DNA of 64,000 nt, taken from Allomuricauda ruestringensis DSM 13258. GTDB taxonomy: Bacteria; Bacteroidota; Bacteroidia; Flavobacteriales; Flavobacteriaceae. This document shows, one piece after another, positions 24,480 through 34,066 of the stretch (positions are counted from its first letter, which is position 1; every line of letters starts with the position of its first letter). The notes beneath the pieces are model-generated. The model made no database searches, was not told the origin of the DNA, and saw nothing but the letters and a program-made list of their open reading frames with translations. The translations under genes were made by a program, and so were the position numbers. The DNA is taken from NCBI RefSeq assembly GCF_000224085.1, contig NC_015945.1:1251501-1315500 (forward strand), in the 5' to 3' direction.

Positions 24480-24512
24480 TTTGGACATGGTATAATTTTC
24501 TATGTACCTTAG
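24480..24512 (+). promoter_or_regulatory. Candidate promoter of the PfkB kinase gene
   Basis: TTTG (24480-24483), a 21-bp spacer and TACCTTAG (24505-24512), one mismatch from TAnnTTTG. The start codon is 18 bp downstream. This spacing fits the known Bacteroidota promoter form. Confidence 0.45.
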
Positions 24513-24529
24513 AATATTCCGAAAGCATT

Positions 24530-25474
24530 ATGAAAAAAGTTTACTGCATTGGTGAAGTGTTGATTGATTTTGTTGCCGAACGGCAAGGAAGCGACCTTTC
24601 CAAAGCAAACGAGTTTACCAAAAAAGCAGGGGGTGCTCCTGCCAATGTGGCCTGCGCCATATCCAAATTAGGAGGAAACGGTATTTTTATTGGGTGCGTC
24701 GGGGACGACCCATTTGGAAAATTTTTATTGGAAACCCTGAAAGAGGTTGGCGTTGACGTTTCGTTGGCCCAATTATCGGATACTTTCACCACCCTGGCCT
24801 TTGTATCGCTTTCGGAAGATGGGGAACGCGATTTTGTTTTTAGCAGGGGTGCCGATAAGGAATTGAAATATAATCCCGACCTAAGAAAGAACCTTCCCGG
24901 AAATATTCTTCACTTGGGGGCCGCGACTGCTCTTTTGGGCGGACCTTTGGAAAAAACATATAGCAAATATCTTTTTGATGGCCTTACCAAGGAAATGTTC
25001 ATCTGTTTTGACCCAAATTTTAGAAGCGACCTTTGGAAAGACGACGAAGATACCTTCATAAAAAAGTGCATGCCCTTTGTGGAAAAATCACATTTGTGCA
25101 AGTTCAGCCAAGAAGAAGCACAACTTATTTCAGGTAAAGAAGATTTACATGAAGCCTGTGATGTTTTGCACAAGGCCGGAACGAAAATAATTACCGTTAC
25201 CTTGGGAAAAGATGGCACCTTACTGAGCATGAACGGCGCCAAAAAAGTAATTCCGAGTGTAAAGGTAGCTCCCAAAGACACCACTGGTGCTGGAGACGCT
25301 TTTATAGGGTGTTTATTGTATCAAATTTCCGATTTGGGCAATTTTGGCCCTGTTTTCGAGGATTTTTCTTTAGTTGAAAACATGGTCGCCTTGGCGAACA
25401 AAGCAGGGGCCATTACCACTACAAATTATGGCGCTATTGTTGCCTTGCCTACAAAAGAGCAACTCGAAAAATAG
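24530..25474 (+). CDS. PfkB-family sugar kinase (fructokinase-like)
   Basis: A 314-residue PfkB/ribokinase-family kinase. The N-terminal KKAGGAPANVACAISKLGG motif and the C-terminal anion-hole motif DTTGAGDAFIG near residue 255 are intact, with the catalytic Asp in the latter. Close bacterial relatives phosphorylate fructose; ribose or 2-keto-3-deoxygluconate are alternatives. It stands alone without a transporter or hydrolase beside it. Confidence 0.85.
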   Translation: MKKVYCIGEVLIDFVAERQGSDLSKANEFTKKAGGAPANVACAISKLGGNGIFIGCVGDDPFGKFLLETLKEVGVDVSLAQLSDTFTTLAFVSLSEDGERDFVFSRGADKELKYNPDLRKNLPGNILHLGAATALLGGPLEKTYSKYLFDGLTKEMFICFDPNFRSDLWKDDEDTFIKKCMPFVEKSHLCKFSQEEAQLISGKEDLHEACDVLHKAGTKIITVTLGKDGTLLSMNGAKKVIPSVKVAPKDTTGAGDAFIGCLLYQISDLGNFGPVFEDFSLVENMVALANKAGAITTTNYGAIVALPTKEQLEK

Positions 25475-25487
25475 ATGAACCAAGCGA

Positions 25488-26624
25488 CTAAGCGTACCTT
25501 ACTTTTCTTAGAATACGCTGGGATTCCTTTAAGGATTGGTAAATATTGCTATCGTAATCTTTTAACAACGCCCTTGAACCGTCCATTTTTTCCTTGGCCT
25601 CCTCAAAACCGTTCAAATAACAAATAAGATAGGTTGCTGGGAGGTGGGTCATATCTGTATGCTCCGAATCTGTTAACGGAATACGGTTTTCCAACTTTTT
25701 GAGCAACGCATTATTGGAATTGTAAACGTGATAAAGCGTTTTTTTATCAAACTGTGGCGGCTCAAATATTAATTTACTGTTGATGGTGTACTTGCCATTA
25801 TCCGAAAATGTGATCACCACTTCTTCCAATGGATAATATTTTTGTTGAGAGCCCAACCCCAATTGAACATACTCCAAGGTTTTGAAGTGATTATCATCAT
25901 AATCAATAGTGATTTCGTCCAAAGCGGAATAAAACAGTTTTACCTGTTCGTTAATGAGTTCTATATCCACTCGGGAATAGTAGATTTTGCCTTTTACTTT
26001 TTTCTTGTTCCCTGCCCAACAGACCACGAATTGTTCTTTAAAGACTTTGTAGTCGCTAGTGAGGTCGGGATGCCTAGTGTTGAAGAACTTTATGACCGCA
26101 TCCAATGTCAATTCTATGTTATTCCGCGCGTGCTGTTCAATCGTCGCCACCTTATCGGAGTTGATGTCCTTTAGCTCAATATCAAAAGCTTTGGGCAAGC
26201 TGATACTGCCTTCCCTAAAAAAGACCGCGCCCCCATAATACTTCCAAATATTTTTGCGAAGGGCACAAACTTTTCCGTTGGACCTGATTGTTACGAGACC
26301 AACCACCTTGCCTTCGGGCAAATGGGGAAAGGGAATGTTTTCATAAGAAATTAGAGGAGGATTGTCCAAATAGGCATTGACGAGGTTCTGGATTTTGCTG
26401 TCATCAAAAAAATCAACGCCAACAATGGTATTGTCTTCATCCTCCACCCCGATCACAATAAAGGAATTGTTCTTTGGATTGCTATTGGCCAAAGCACAGA
26501 CATGTTTAAGAAACTTCGCTTTGCCTTCTTTTTCGCCAATGGATATAAAACGCTTTTTGTCGTAAAAACTATTCTCATCATTGTGGGCCAAAAGATTTTT
26601 TACGAGTAGGCGTTTATTGATCAT
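25488..26624 (-). CDS. ATP-binding protein with Schlafen AlbA_2-like domain
   Basis: A 378-residue protein. The N-terminal 150 residues match the AlbA_2 / Schlafen-type domain: KAKFLKHVCALANSNPKNNSFIVIGVEDE, followed by GKVVGLVTIRSN and FFREGS. The remainder (about 150-378) is not recognised and contains several beta-strands and a helical end. Such proteins are seen as stand-alone regulators or near defence genes; no defence partner is visible. Its start overlaps the stop of the SDR gene (ATGA), giving an operon with the aldo/keto reductase. Confidence 0.75.
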   Translation of the reverse strand: MINKRLLVKNLLAHNDENSFYDKKRFISIGEKEGKAKFLKHVCALANSNPKNNSFIVIGVEDEDNTIVGVDFFDDSKIQNLVNAYLDNPPLISYENIPFPHLPEGKVVGLVTIRSNGKVCALRKNIWKYYGGAVFFREGSISLPKAFDIELKDINSDKVATIEQHARNNIELTLDAVIKFFNTRHPDLTSDYKVFKEQFVVCWAGNKKKVKGKIYYSRVDIELINEQVKLFYSALDEITIDYDDNHFKTLEYVQLGLGSQQKYYPLEEVVITFSDNGKYTINSKLIFEPPQFDKKTLYHVYNSNNALLKKLENRIPLTDSEHTDMTHLPATYLICYLNGFEEAKEKMDGSRALLKDYDSNIYQSLKESQRILRKVRYA

Positions 26625-27376
26625 AGTTCCTTCTTCACAATTGTGCTGCTGGCCTGTGCGGTGGGCATTACTACAAGGTCGGCAATGTTCACATGGTAGG
26701 GTCGTGTTACCACAAACAGGATAATATCCGCAATATCCTCTGGTTTTAACGGTTCAAAGCCTTTGTACACGTTTGATGCCTTATCACTATCTCCCTTAAA
26801 GCGAACATCACTGAACTCAGTTTCCACCAATCCAGGGTTTACGGCTCCTACGCGAATACCATAAGCATTCAAATCTATCCGCATACCTTGATTAATGGCA
26901 TCTACGGCATGTTTACTGGCACAGTACACATTTCCGTTGGGATATACTTCCTTCCCCGCCGTGGAGCCAATGTTGATGATATGCCCAGATTTGCGCTCCA
27001 CCATTTGGGGAATAATGGCTTTGGACATATACAACAACCCCTTTACATTAATGTCCAACATGGCATCCCAATCATCTGGATTGCCTTTATCAATAGGGTC
27101 CAATCCATGGGCATTGCCAGCATTGTTGACCAAAATGTCTATTTCTGAAAATTCCTTGGGCAAACTTTCAATGGCCGAGAACACATCCTCTCGATTTCTA
27201 ACATCAAAATTTAACGTAAAGATTGCTGTATCTCTTCCCAATTCATTTTTGAGTTCTTCCAAACGTTCCTGTCTTCTCCCACAAAGAATTAAATTAAATC
27301 CCTGCTTTGCAAAAAGCTCTGCCGCTGCTTTACCTATTCCACTTGTAGCTCCTGTTATTAATGCTGTTTTACCCAT
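26621..27376 (-). CDS. SDR-family oxidoreductase (YdfG-like)
   Basis: A 251-residue classical short-chain dehydrogenase starting at ATG 27376, since the cofactor motif TGATSGIG then sits at residues 8-15. NNAG near 88, catalytic Ser in INIGSTAG near 142 and YCASK (Tyr near 155, Lys near 159) are present. The CGRR segment after strand 2 suggests NADP preference. Closest in pattern to YdfG-type 3-hydroxy acid dehydrogenases. It follows the aldo/keto reductase by 10 bp. Confidence 0.9.
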   Translation of the reverse strand: MGKTALITGATSGIGKAAAELFAKQGFNLILCGRRQERLEELKNELGRDTAIFTLNFDVRNREDVFSAIESLPKEFSEIDILVNNAGNAHGLDPIDKGNPDDWDAMLDINVKGLLYMSKAIIPQMVERKSGHIINIGSTAGKEVYPNGNVYCASKHAVDAINQGMRIDLNAYGIRVGAVNPGLVETEFSDVRFKGDSDKASNVYKGFEPLKPEDIADIILFVVTRPYHVNIADLVVMPTAQASSTIVKKEL

Positions 27377-27386
27377 TTTCCATTTT

Positions 27387-28259
27387 TTACGGAACATCGT
27401 GTCCTTGGCTCGCCACAAAAAGGGCAAACCAATCTTGAAGTTCCAATTCTATTTTGCTGGCCTTTGCGGCCAATTCCATTCTTTTTTTGTTTGTGGTTCC
27501 AATAACCGGATGCACTTTTGCAGGGTGTTTTAAAATCCAGGCCAAGAGCAACTGGCTCTCATCAGCATCATACTTGTCCATCAAAGGTCCCATCACCTCT
27601 TTTATTCGTTCTACTTGCTCATCATCTTCCCTAAAAAGTGTTCCCAACGGGCTCCATGCCATGGCCATTCTTTTGTTGGCAATGCAATCATCAAAAGTTC
27701 CATCGTACATAGGATTGTGATGCGTCAAAGAAAATTCGACCTGATTTCCTTCAACGGGTATGGCTGTTTCCAACATAGCCACTTGAGAGGCTGTAAAGTT
27801 AGATACCCCAAACTGTTTTATTTTTCCACTTTGCAATAACTGCTGGGCAGCTTCGGCCATCTCTTCGGCCTCCATCAAAGGACTTGGTCTGTGCATTAAA
27901 AAAAAGTCCAAATAATCCGTTTTCAACTTTTTTAAAGATTCTTCTGCAGACCAAATAATATATTCCTTGTCATACTGGTAATGATTGATTCGGTTATTCC
28001 TGCCACGGGTCATTTGAATACCACATTTGGTAATCAGTTGGATATCCTCCCTTTTAATTCCACTTTTCCCAAATGCCTGTCCAAAGTCGGCCTCGGTGGA
28101 ATAGCTTCCATAAATATCGGCATGGTCAAAAGTGGTTAGGCCACAGGCAATGCTGTGATGCATTAATTCAATCATTCCCTTTTTGGAAAGTTTTTTCCCC
28201 CAACTTCCCCATGTCATCGCTCCCGATATAATGCGGGAAAAATTCGTTGTCCTTTCCAT
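27387..28259 (-). CDS. Aldo/keto reductase
   Basis: A 290-residue NADPH-dependent aldo/keto reductase, TIM-barrel. The catalytic Asp/Tyr lie in FDHADIYGSYSTE near residues 42-54, with Lys in LITKCGI and His in DFFLMHRPSP. The C-terminal cofactor segment HPVIGTTNKKR is present. Similar in arrangement to YdhF of Escherichia coli. It leads a three-gene operon with an SDR enzyme, suggesting carbonyl detoxification or metabolism. Confidence 0.9.
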   Translation of the reverse strand: MERTTNFSRIISGAMTWGSWGKKLSKKGMIELMHHSIACGLTTFDHADIYGSYSTEADFGQAFGKSGIKREDIQLITKCGIQMTRGRNNRINHYQYDKEYIIWSAEESLKKLKTDYLDFFLMHRPSPLMEAEEMAEAAQQLLQSGKIKQFGVSNFTASQVAMLETAIPVEGNQVEFSLTHHNPMYDGTFDDCIANKRMAMAWSPLGTLFREDDEQVERIKEVMGPLMDKYDADESQLLLAWILKHPAKVHPVIGTTNKKRMELAAKASKIELELQDWFALFVASQGHDVP

Positions 28260-28418
28260 AAGTGCTGAAAGTATAAAATTAAAGCCTTAAATCCTTCATA
28301 AAACTAGGGGTTTAGCGTTTTTTTTAACCATTAATTAACAGCTAGGTTTTAAATAAATTTTCATTTTGCACACCTTAGCAAAAACCCCGACATTAACACC
28401 AAACAATAAAAGTATATA

Positions 28419-29420
28419 ATGGAAGAAAACACTACTATTGATATTAGTGCTGTGAATGAAAAAATCGCCCAGGAAAGCGCTTTTATTGACCTTTTAAGGG
28501 TTGAGATGAACAAGGCCATTGTGGGGCAGAACCACATGGTGGAGCGCTTACTGATAGGTCTATTGGGAAAAGGCCACATTCTGCTCGAAGGTGTTCCCGG
28601 ATTGGCAAAGACGTTGGCCATCAACACTTTGGCCAAAGCGGTGAAAGGAAGCTTTAGCAGAATACAGTTTACGCCCGACCTTTTGCCCGCAGATGTAATC
28701 GGCACATTGATATACAACATAAAAGAGAACGATTTCTCCATTAAAAAAGGACCCATCTTTGCCAACTTTGTTTTGGCAGATGAGATCAACAGGGCTCCCG
28801 CAAAAGTACAGTCGGCACTTTTGGAGGCCATGCAGGAAAAACAGGTAACCATCGGGGACGAAACATTTATATTGGATGCGCCATTCTTGGTAATGGCTAC
28901 CCAAAACCCTGTGGAGCAAGAAGGCACCTACCCATTACCTGAAGCACAGGTAGATAGGTTTATGTTGAAAACCGTGATAGACTACCCAAAATTAAACGAG
29001 GAACAACTGATTATCCGTCAAAACCTAAAAGGTACAACCGAGGCCGTTAACCCCGTAGTTTCCTTGGAGCAAATTCTAAGGGCCCAAGAAGCTGTTGGCG
29101 AGGTTTATATGGACGAAAAAATCGAAAAATATATTCTCGACCTCATCTTTGCTACGCGTTACCCAGAAAAATACAACTTGGAAAGCTTAAAGCCGCTCAT
29201 CAGTTTTGGTGCTTCCCCAAGAGGTAGCATCAACTTGGCGAAAGCGTCCAAATGCTACGCGTTCATCAAGCGAAGAGGTTATGTGGTTCCCGAAGATGTT
29301 AGGGCCGTGGTGCACGATGTACTGCGTCACCGAATCGGAATCACCTACGAGGCCGAGGCAGAAAATATTACTTCCGAAGAAATCATCAACAAGATTGTAA
29401 ACGAGGTAGAGGTGCCTTAG
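28419..29420 (+). CDS. moxR: MoxR-family AAA+ ATPase
   Basis: A 333-residue AAA+ ATPase that heads the Bat operon. Walker A GVPGLAKT is at residues 58-65, Walker B FVLADEIN near 110-117, sensor MATQNP near 155. MoxR ATPases are thought to act as chaperones with VWA-domain partners, which follow here as DUF58, BatA and BatB. It is cytoplasmic. 60 bp separate it from the DUF58 gene. Confidence 0.92.
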   Translation: MEENTTIDISAVNEKIAQESAFIDLLRVEMNKAIVGQNHMVERLLIGLLGKGHILLEGVPGLAKTLAINTLAKAVKGSFSRIQFTPDLLPADVIGTLIYNIKENDFSIKKGPIFANFVLADEINRAPAKVQSALLEAMQEKQVTIGDETFILDAPFLVMATQNPVEQEGTYPLPEAQVDRFMLKTVIDYPKLNEEQLIIRQNLKGTTEAVNPVVSLEQILRAQEAVGEVYMDEKIEKYILDLIFATRYPEKYNLESLKPLISFGASPRGSINLAKASKCYAFIKRRGYVVPEDVRAVVHDVLRHRIGITYEAEAENITSEEIINKIVNEVEVP

Positions 29421-29489
29421 CGGTTCAATGTTTATCGGAATAAGTAGCAATACTTTTAACCAACCCGAAAACCTATTTTTTTGAACCAA

Positions 29490-30356
29490 ATGGATACAAA
29501 GGAACTACTAAAAAAAGTACGTAAAATTGAAATAAAGACCCGCCGTCTTTCCGACCATATTTTTGGTGGGGAATACCACTCTACGTTCAAAGGTCGGGGG
29601 ATGACGTTCAGCGAAGTACGCCAGTATCAGTTTGGTGATGATGTGCGAAGCATTGACTGGAACGTTACCGCACGCTACAACGAACCTTACGTAAAGGTTT
29701 TTGAAGAAGAGCGCGAACTCACCATGATGTTGATGGTGGATGTGAGCGGGTCGGAACTTTTTGGTACCTCAAATCAATTTAAAAAAGAAATCGTCACGGA
29801 GGTTTCCGCCACGCTTGCTTTTTCCGCGCTTCAGAACAACGATAAGGTGGGACTTATCCTTTTTTCTGATGAAGTGGAACTTTATATCCCTCCCAAAAAA
29901 GGAAAAAGTCATGTACTTCGAATTATTAGGGAATTGCTGGAGTTCCACCCAAAAAGCAGCGAGACAAATCTTGCCGAAGCTTTGAAGTTCCTTACCAATG
30001 TGATGAAGAAAAAGGCCATTGTTTTTGTACTATCGGATTTTATTGCCGATGATTACAACAACACACTTCGCATTGTGGGCAACAAACACGATGTAACGGG
30101 AATCAGGGTATACGACGAACGTGAGGAGACCATCCCAAACTTGGGAATGGTACAAATGCAAGATGCCGAAACAGGGGAAATACAGTTGGTAAACACCCAA
30201 TCCAAACAAGTTCGATTGGCCTATGGACAACACTACAAAGACAAAGTGGCCTATTTCACCAATTCCTTTAACAAATCAGGCTGCGGGGTAATCAATTGTA
30301 GAGCAGACGAAAGCTATGTAAAAAAGCTATTGGGGTATTTTAAACGAAGAGGATAA
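29490..30356 (+). CDS. DUF58 domain protein
   Basis: A 288-residue protein starting at ATG 29490 (a TTG 9 bp upstream is in frame). It has the DUF58 signature GRGMTFSEVRQYQFGDDVRSIDWNVTARY split at residues 38-66 and a VWA-like fold with MMLMVDVSGSE (MIDAS-type DxSxS). It usually partners MoxR. Its stop overlaps the next start (TAATG), so the two are coupled. Cytoplasmic, function unproved. Confidence 0.9.
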   Translation: MDTKELLKKVRKIEIKTRRLSDHIFGGEYHSTFKGRGMTFSEVRQYQFGDDVRSIDWNVTARYNEPYVKVFEEERELTMMLMVDVSGSELFGTSNQFKKEIVTEVSATLAFSALQNNDKVGLILFSDEVELYIPPKKGKSHVLRIIRELLEFHPKSSETNLAEALKFLTNVMKKKAIVFVLSDFIADDYNNTLRIVGNKHDVTGIRVYDEREETIPNLGMVQMQDAETGEIQLVNTQSKQVRLAYGQHYKDKVAYFTNSFNKSGCGVINCRADESYVKKLLGYFKRRG

Positions 30357-32017
30357 TGCGAATGAACGGTCTACATAAAATAAGAAGCAAAACAAAGTTC
30401 CGATCAGTTTGGGGGATCATGTTGTTTCTATTGCTGATGCCCATGGTCGGTTTTTCGCAAACAGGACCCAAAGTTGATGCCGAAGTGGACACCTTGGCCA
30501 TTAAAATTGGGGAACAGATTCAATACAAAATTACGGTTGAGACGGATTCTACCGATGTGGTTTTCTTTCCCGAAGGACAAACCTTTTCCCCACTGGAAAC
30601 CGTAGAGGCCATTATGGCCGACACCCTCAAAAATGATGAGAAGGTCATCCTTCAAAAAATATATTCCCTAACCCAGTTCGATAGTGGGGCGTACACCATT
30701 CCCCCACAGCGAATCGCCATCAACGAGCAACCTTTTTTCACGGATTCTTTCCAGGTAAAAGTCGCGGACGTAGTGGTGGACACCACCAAGCAAAAAATGT
30801 ACGACATTAAACCTCTAATTGAAGTAGAGCGAAGTACCGCTGGTATGTGGCTCACCGCGCTTTGGATTCTTTTGGGGTTGATTGTGGCCGGCGGATTGGT
30901 CTATTGGTTCTTTTTAAGAAAAAAACCTTTGACCGAGGAAGAAAAAGTGGCCTTGCTTCCTCCGTACGACCGTGCCCTTATGGAGCTTAAAAAGTTGGAG
31001 AACTCCAGATACCTTATTCAGGACGAATACAAGCAATATTATTCGGAACTTACCGATATTGTTCGGTCCTATCTGGAAGAAGATGTACACGTCACTGCCA
31101 TGGAAAGCACCACTTCCGAACTCATCACCAAACTGGAAATGTTAAGGGATGCCGGTGAGCTTAAATTGGAAGACGACACGCTGCAACAATTTCAAAAAAT
31201 ATTACAAACTGCAGATTTGGTAAAGTTCGCCAAGTCCAAACCTGCCTCATCCATTGCGGAGCAGGATAGAAAATTGGTCGAGGACATTGTGACCAAAACC
31301 CACGAAGGACTTCCGGAACCCACAGAAGAAGACCTTTTGCTGGATGAAGAATATCTGGAAGAACTGGCCAGAAAAAAACAACGCAAAAGAATTTACTGGG
31401 CCGCAGCCATTTTTGCAGGAATCATTGTTTTGGGAGGTATTGCCTCGGTAACCTATTTCGGGGCCAAAAAAGTTAGGGATACCGTTTTCGGTTATCCCAC
31501 CAAAGACCTTTTGGAAGGCGAATGGGTGGCAAGTTCCTATGGTTTCCCTCCTATTCAACTGGAAACCCCAGATGTACTGGTACGTCAAGAATTGGAACTT
31601 CCCAAAGAGACCAAAGAGCTTATCAAAGAGCTTCAAGCATTCTCCTACGGTAGTTATGTCGGGATTTTTTCGGTAAGCACAAGCTCCATCACATTTAAAG
31701 AACAGAAAGAAGAACCCCAATTTGATGCAGTAATCAGTTCCACCCTGACCAATTTTGAACAGTTGGGACTAAAAAATATCATTACCAAACAAGAAGAATT
31801 TGTGACCCAATCTGGCGTAAAGGGCATGAAAACCTTTGGCACGGGAACTTTGGAAAGGCCCAATGGTGATTCCAAAAGAGCAAAGTACAATATTCTCTCT
31901 TTTGGTGGTAAGGGCTTTATTCAACAAGTAGTAATCACTTGGGAAGAAGGCGATGAATATGCAGAAGAGATCGTAGATCGAATTTTAGGGAGTTTGGACG
32001 TAAAAACACAGGCATAA
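30356..32017 (+). CDS. Bat-operon protein with periplasmic N-terminus and two membrane helices
   Basis: A 553-residue protein unique to this operon type. Signal or anchor at about residues 17-35, a periplasmic beta-rich domain (about 40-155, IGEQIQYKITVE), a first transmembrane helix at about 163-186, a cytoplasmic helical domain (about 190-330, with EYKQYYSELTDIVRSYLE, like DUF4381/BatD tails), a second helix at about 343-365, and a periplasmic C-terminal domain (about 380-550). I infer it links periplasmic and cytoplasmic parts of the Bat machinery. The initial signal could be either cleaved or retained. Confidence 0.75.
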   Translation: MRMNGLHKIRSKTKFRSVWGIMLFLLLMPMVGFSQTGPKVDAEVDTLAIKIGEQIQYKITVETDSTDVVFFPEGQTFSPLETVEAIMADTLKNDEKVILQKIYSLTQFDSGAYTIPPQRIAINEQPFFTDSFQVKVADVVVDTTKQKMYDIKPLIEVERSTAGMWLTALWILLGLIVAGGLVYWFFLRKKPLTEEEKVALLPPYDRALMELKKLENSRYLIQDEYKQYYSELTDIVRSYLEEDVHVTAMESTTSELITKLEMLRDAGELKLEDDTLQQFQKILQTADLVKFAKSKPASSIAEQDRKLVEDIVTKTHEGLPEPTEEDLLLDEEYLEELARKKQRKRIYWAAAIFAGIIVLGGIASVTYFGAKKVRDTVFGYPTKDLLEGEWVASSYGFPPIQLETPDVLVRQELELPKETKELIKELQAFSYGSYVGIFSVSTSSITFKEQKEEPQFDAVISSTLTNFEQLGLKNIITKQEEFVTQSGVKGMKTFGTGTLERPNGDSKRAKYNILSFGGKGFIQQVVITWEEGDEYAEEIVDRILGSLDVKTQA

Positions 32018-33016
32018 ATGTTTGAGAATATAGAATTTGCAAATCCTGAATTTTTCTGGTTGCTACTTTTGCTGCCATTGGCTTTGCTATGGTATTTTTT
32101 CAAACGAAAAAATGAAATGGCCTCCCTGCGCATTTCCAGCATCAAAGGATTCACGGTAAAGAGTTGGGTCTCAAAACTAAAACCTGTTCTATTCGGTATT
32201 CGACTGTTGGCTTTGGCTGCAATCATAACAGCATTGGCCAGACCTCAGACCGAAGATATTTCAACACGAACCAAAACAACCAAGGGTATAGATATTGTAA
32301 TGGCCATCGATGTATCGTCCAGTATGTTGGCCCGAGACCTAAAGCCCAACCGATTGACTGCCTTAAAAGAAGTGGCGGCGGACTTTATTGAAGGACGCCC
32401 GAATGATCGTATTGGTTTAGTGGGCTACGCGGGCGAAAGCTATACGAAAACCCCTATTACCAGCGATAAGGCCATTGTTTTGAATGCCCTCGAAGAAATT
32501 ACCTATGGCGTATTGGAAGATGGAACCGCAATCGGAATGGGCTTGGCGACATCGGTAAACCGACTAAAAGAAAGCAAGGCCATAAGTAAAGTTATCATTC
32601 TTTTAACGGACGGTGTCAATAATTCTGGCTTTATTGAACCTAGAACCGCAGCCGACCTTGCCGTTGAGTTTGGAATCAAGACATACACCATTGGTCTGGG
32701 AACCAACGGAAATGCATTGTCTCCCATCGGCTACAATAGGGATGGCTCCTATAGATACGGAATGCGACAAGTGGAGATTGATGAAGAATTGCTCAAAGAA
32801 ATTGCAGAGGTAACAGGAGGAAAATATTTCCGTGCTACCGATAATGAATCCTTGGAAGCCATTTATAACGAAATCAATAAGTTGGAAAAAACAGAAATAG
32901 AGGAATTCAAATATTACAAGTACGAAGAAAAATTTAGACCGTTGATTTTCTTGGCCGGAATTTTATTGTTGTTGGAATGGGGATTGCGAAATTCCATATT
33001 TAAAAGTTTTATTTAG
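32018..33016 (+). CDS. batA: BatA, VWA-domain membrane protein
   Basis: A 332-residue inner-membrane protein: two N-terminal helices (about 12-28 and 56-74), a VWA domain with the metal site DVSSS at residues 98-102 and a C-terminal helix (about 310-325). BatA of the Bacteroidota aerotolerance operon forms part of an inner-membrane complex; a role in oxygen tolerance was proposed from Bacteroides fragilis work. The operon order here (BatA-BatB-BatC-BatD-BatE) is the usual one. It begins 1 bp after the preceding stop. Confidence 0.92.
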   Translation: MFENIEFANPEFFWLLLLLPLALLWYFFKRKNEMASLRISSIKGFTVKSWVSKLKPVLFGIRLLALAAIITALARPQTEDISTRTKTTKGIDIVMAIDVSSSMLARDLKPNRLTALKEVAADFIEGRPNDRIGLVGYAGESYTKTPITSDKAIVLNALEEITYGVLEDGTAIGMGLATSVNRLKESKAISKVIILLTDGVNNSGFIEPRTAADLAVEFGIKTYTIGLGTNGNALSPIGYNRDGSYRYGMRQVEIDEELLKEIAEVTGGKYFRATDNESLEAIYNEINKLEKTEIEEFKYYKYEEKFRPLIFLAGILLLLEWGLRNSIFKSFI

Positions 33017-33019
33017 CGA

Positions 33020-34066
33020 ATGATTCAGTTTGACGAAAAAATATATTTCTACCTCTTGGCCATTATTCCGGTAATGGTCCTGACGTTCTTTTTTCTTCAA
33101 ATCTGGAAGAGAAAGACACAAAAACGTTTTGCAGATTCAAGCCTTTTAAAACGTTTAGCGCCTAACAAATCCAGTTTTAAATCCACTATTAAATTGGTGT
33201 TTCTGTTAGCTGGCCTTGCTTTTTTGGTACTGGGACTGGTAAACCCCAAAATAGGGACAAAGCTGGAAACCGTAAAACGCGAAGGTGTGGACATCGTTTT
33301 TGCCATTGATGTCTCCAAAAGTATGCTTGCAGAGGACATTGCCCCCAACCGTTTGGAAAAGGCCAAACGCATTGTTTCGGAAATCATCAACCAATTGGCG
33401 AGCGATCGTATAGGAATTATCGCCTACGCTGGGCAAGCCTATCCGCAATTGCCCATTACCACGGATTATGGTGCCGCTAAAATGTTCTTGCAGAGCATGA
33501 ATACTGATATGCTCTCATCACAAGGAACCGCCATCAACGCCGCCATAGATTTGGCCAGTACTTATTATGATGATTCCCAACAAACCAACAGGGTACTTTT
33601 TATTGTTTCTGATGGGGAAGACCACTCCGAAAGTTCCACCATCGATGCAGTTGAAAAAGCTACACAGAACGGGATTCGTATTTATACCATTGGTGTGGGA
33701 CAAGCCAAAGGAGCTCCGATTCCCATCAAAAAGAACGGTATTGTAGAAAGTTTGAAAAAGGACAACCAAGGTGAGGTTGTCATCACAAAATTGAACGAAA
33801 ACATATTAACAGAGATTGCCGACAGGGGCAATGGCGATTATATTGATGGCTCAAACACAGAAAATGCCGTGGAGTTCATCAAAGAGGAACTGAATAGGAT
33901 GGACAAAACAGAATTTGAAGCCAAGCAATTTGCAGAGTACAAGGACCAATTCCAATGGTTCCTTGCCGCTGGCTTTTTATTTTTATTTTTGGACATCTTC
34001 GTTTTGGATAGAAAAACACAGTGGTTGAAAAAACTGAATCTTTTTAATGAGCATGATGATGACTAA
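33020..34066 (+). CDS. batB: BatB, VWA-domain membrane protein
   Basis: A 348-residue paralogue of BatA with the same layout: membrane helices at about 9-27 and 57-74, MIDAS site DVSKS at 97-101, VWA domain to about 300, and a C-terminal helix near 312-330. It likely forms a complex with BatA in the inner membrane. It begins 3 bp after batA and overlaps batC by 20 bp. Confidence 0.92.
   Translation: MIQFDEKIYFYLLAIIPVMVLTFFFLQIWKRKTQKRFADSSLLKRLAPNKSSFKSTIKLVFLLAGLAFLVLGLVNPKIGTKLETVKREGVDIVFAIDVSKSMLAEDIAPNRLEKAKRIVSEIINQLASDRIGIIAYAGQAYPQLPITTDYGAAKMFLQSMNTDMLSSQGTAINAAIDLASTYYDDSQQTNRVLFIVSDGEDHSESSTIDAVEKATQNGIRIYTIGVGQAKGAPIPIKKNGIVESLKKDNQGEVVITKLNENILTEIADRGNGDYIDGSNTENAVEFIKEELNRMDKTEFEAKQFAEYKDQFQWFLAAGFLFLFLDIFVLDRKTQWLKKLNLFNEHDDD

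Noticed and set aside
26895..27533. A 212-codon plus-strand frame
   Set aside because: Antisense to the SDR and aldo/keto reductase genes, both with complete motifs.
28361..28927. A 188-codon minus-strand frame
   Set aside because: Antisense to moxR with its Walker motifs; no promoter or domain.
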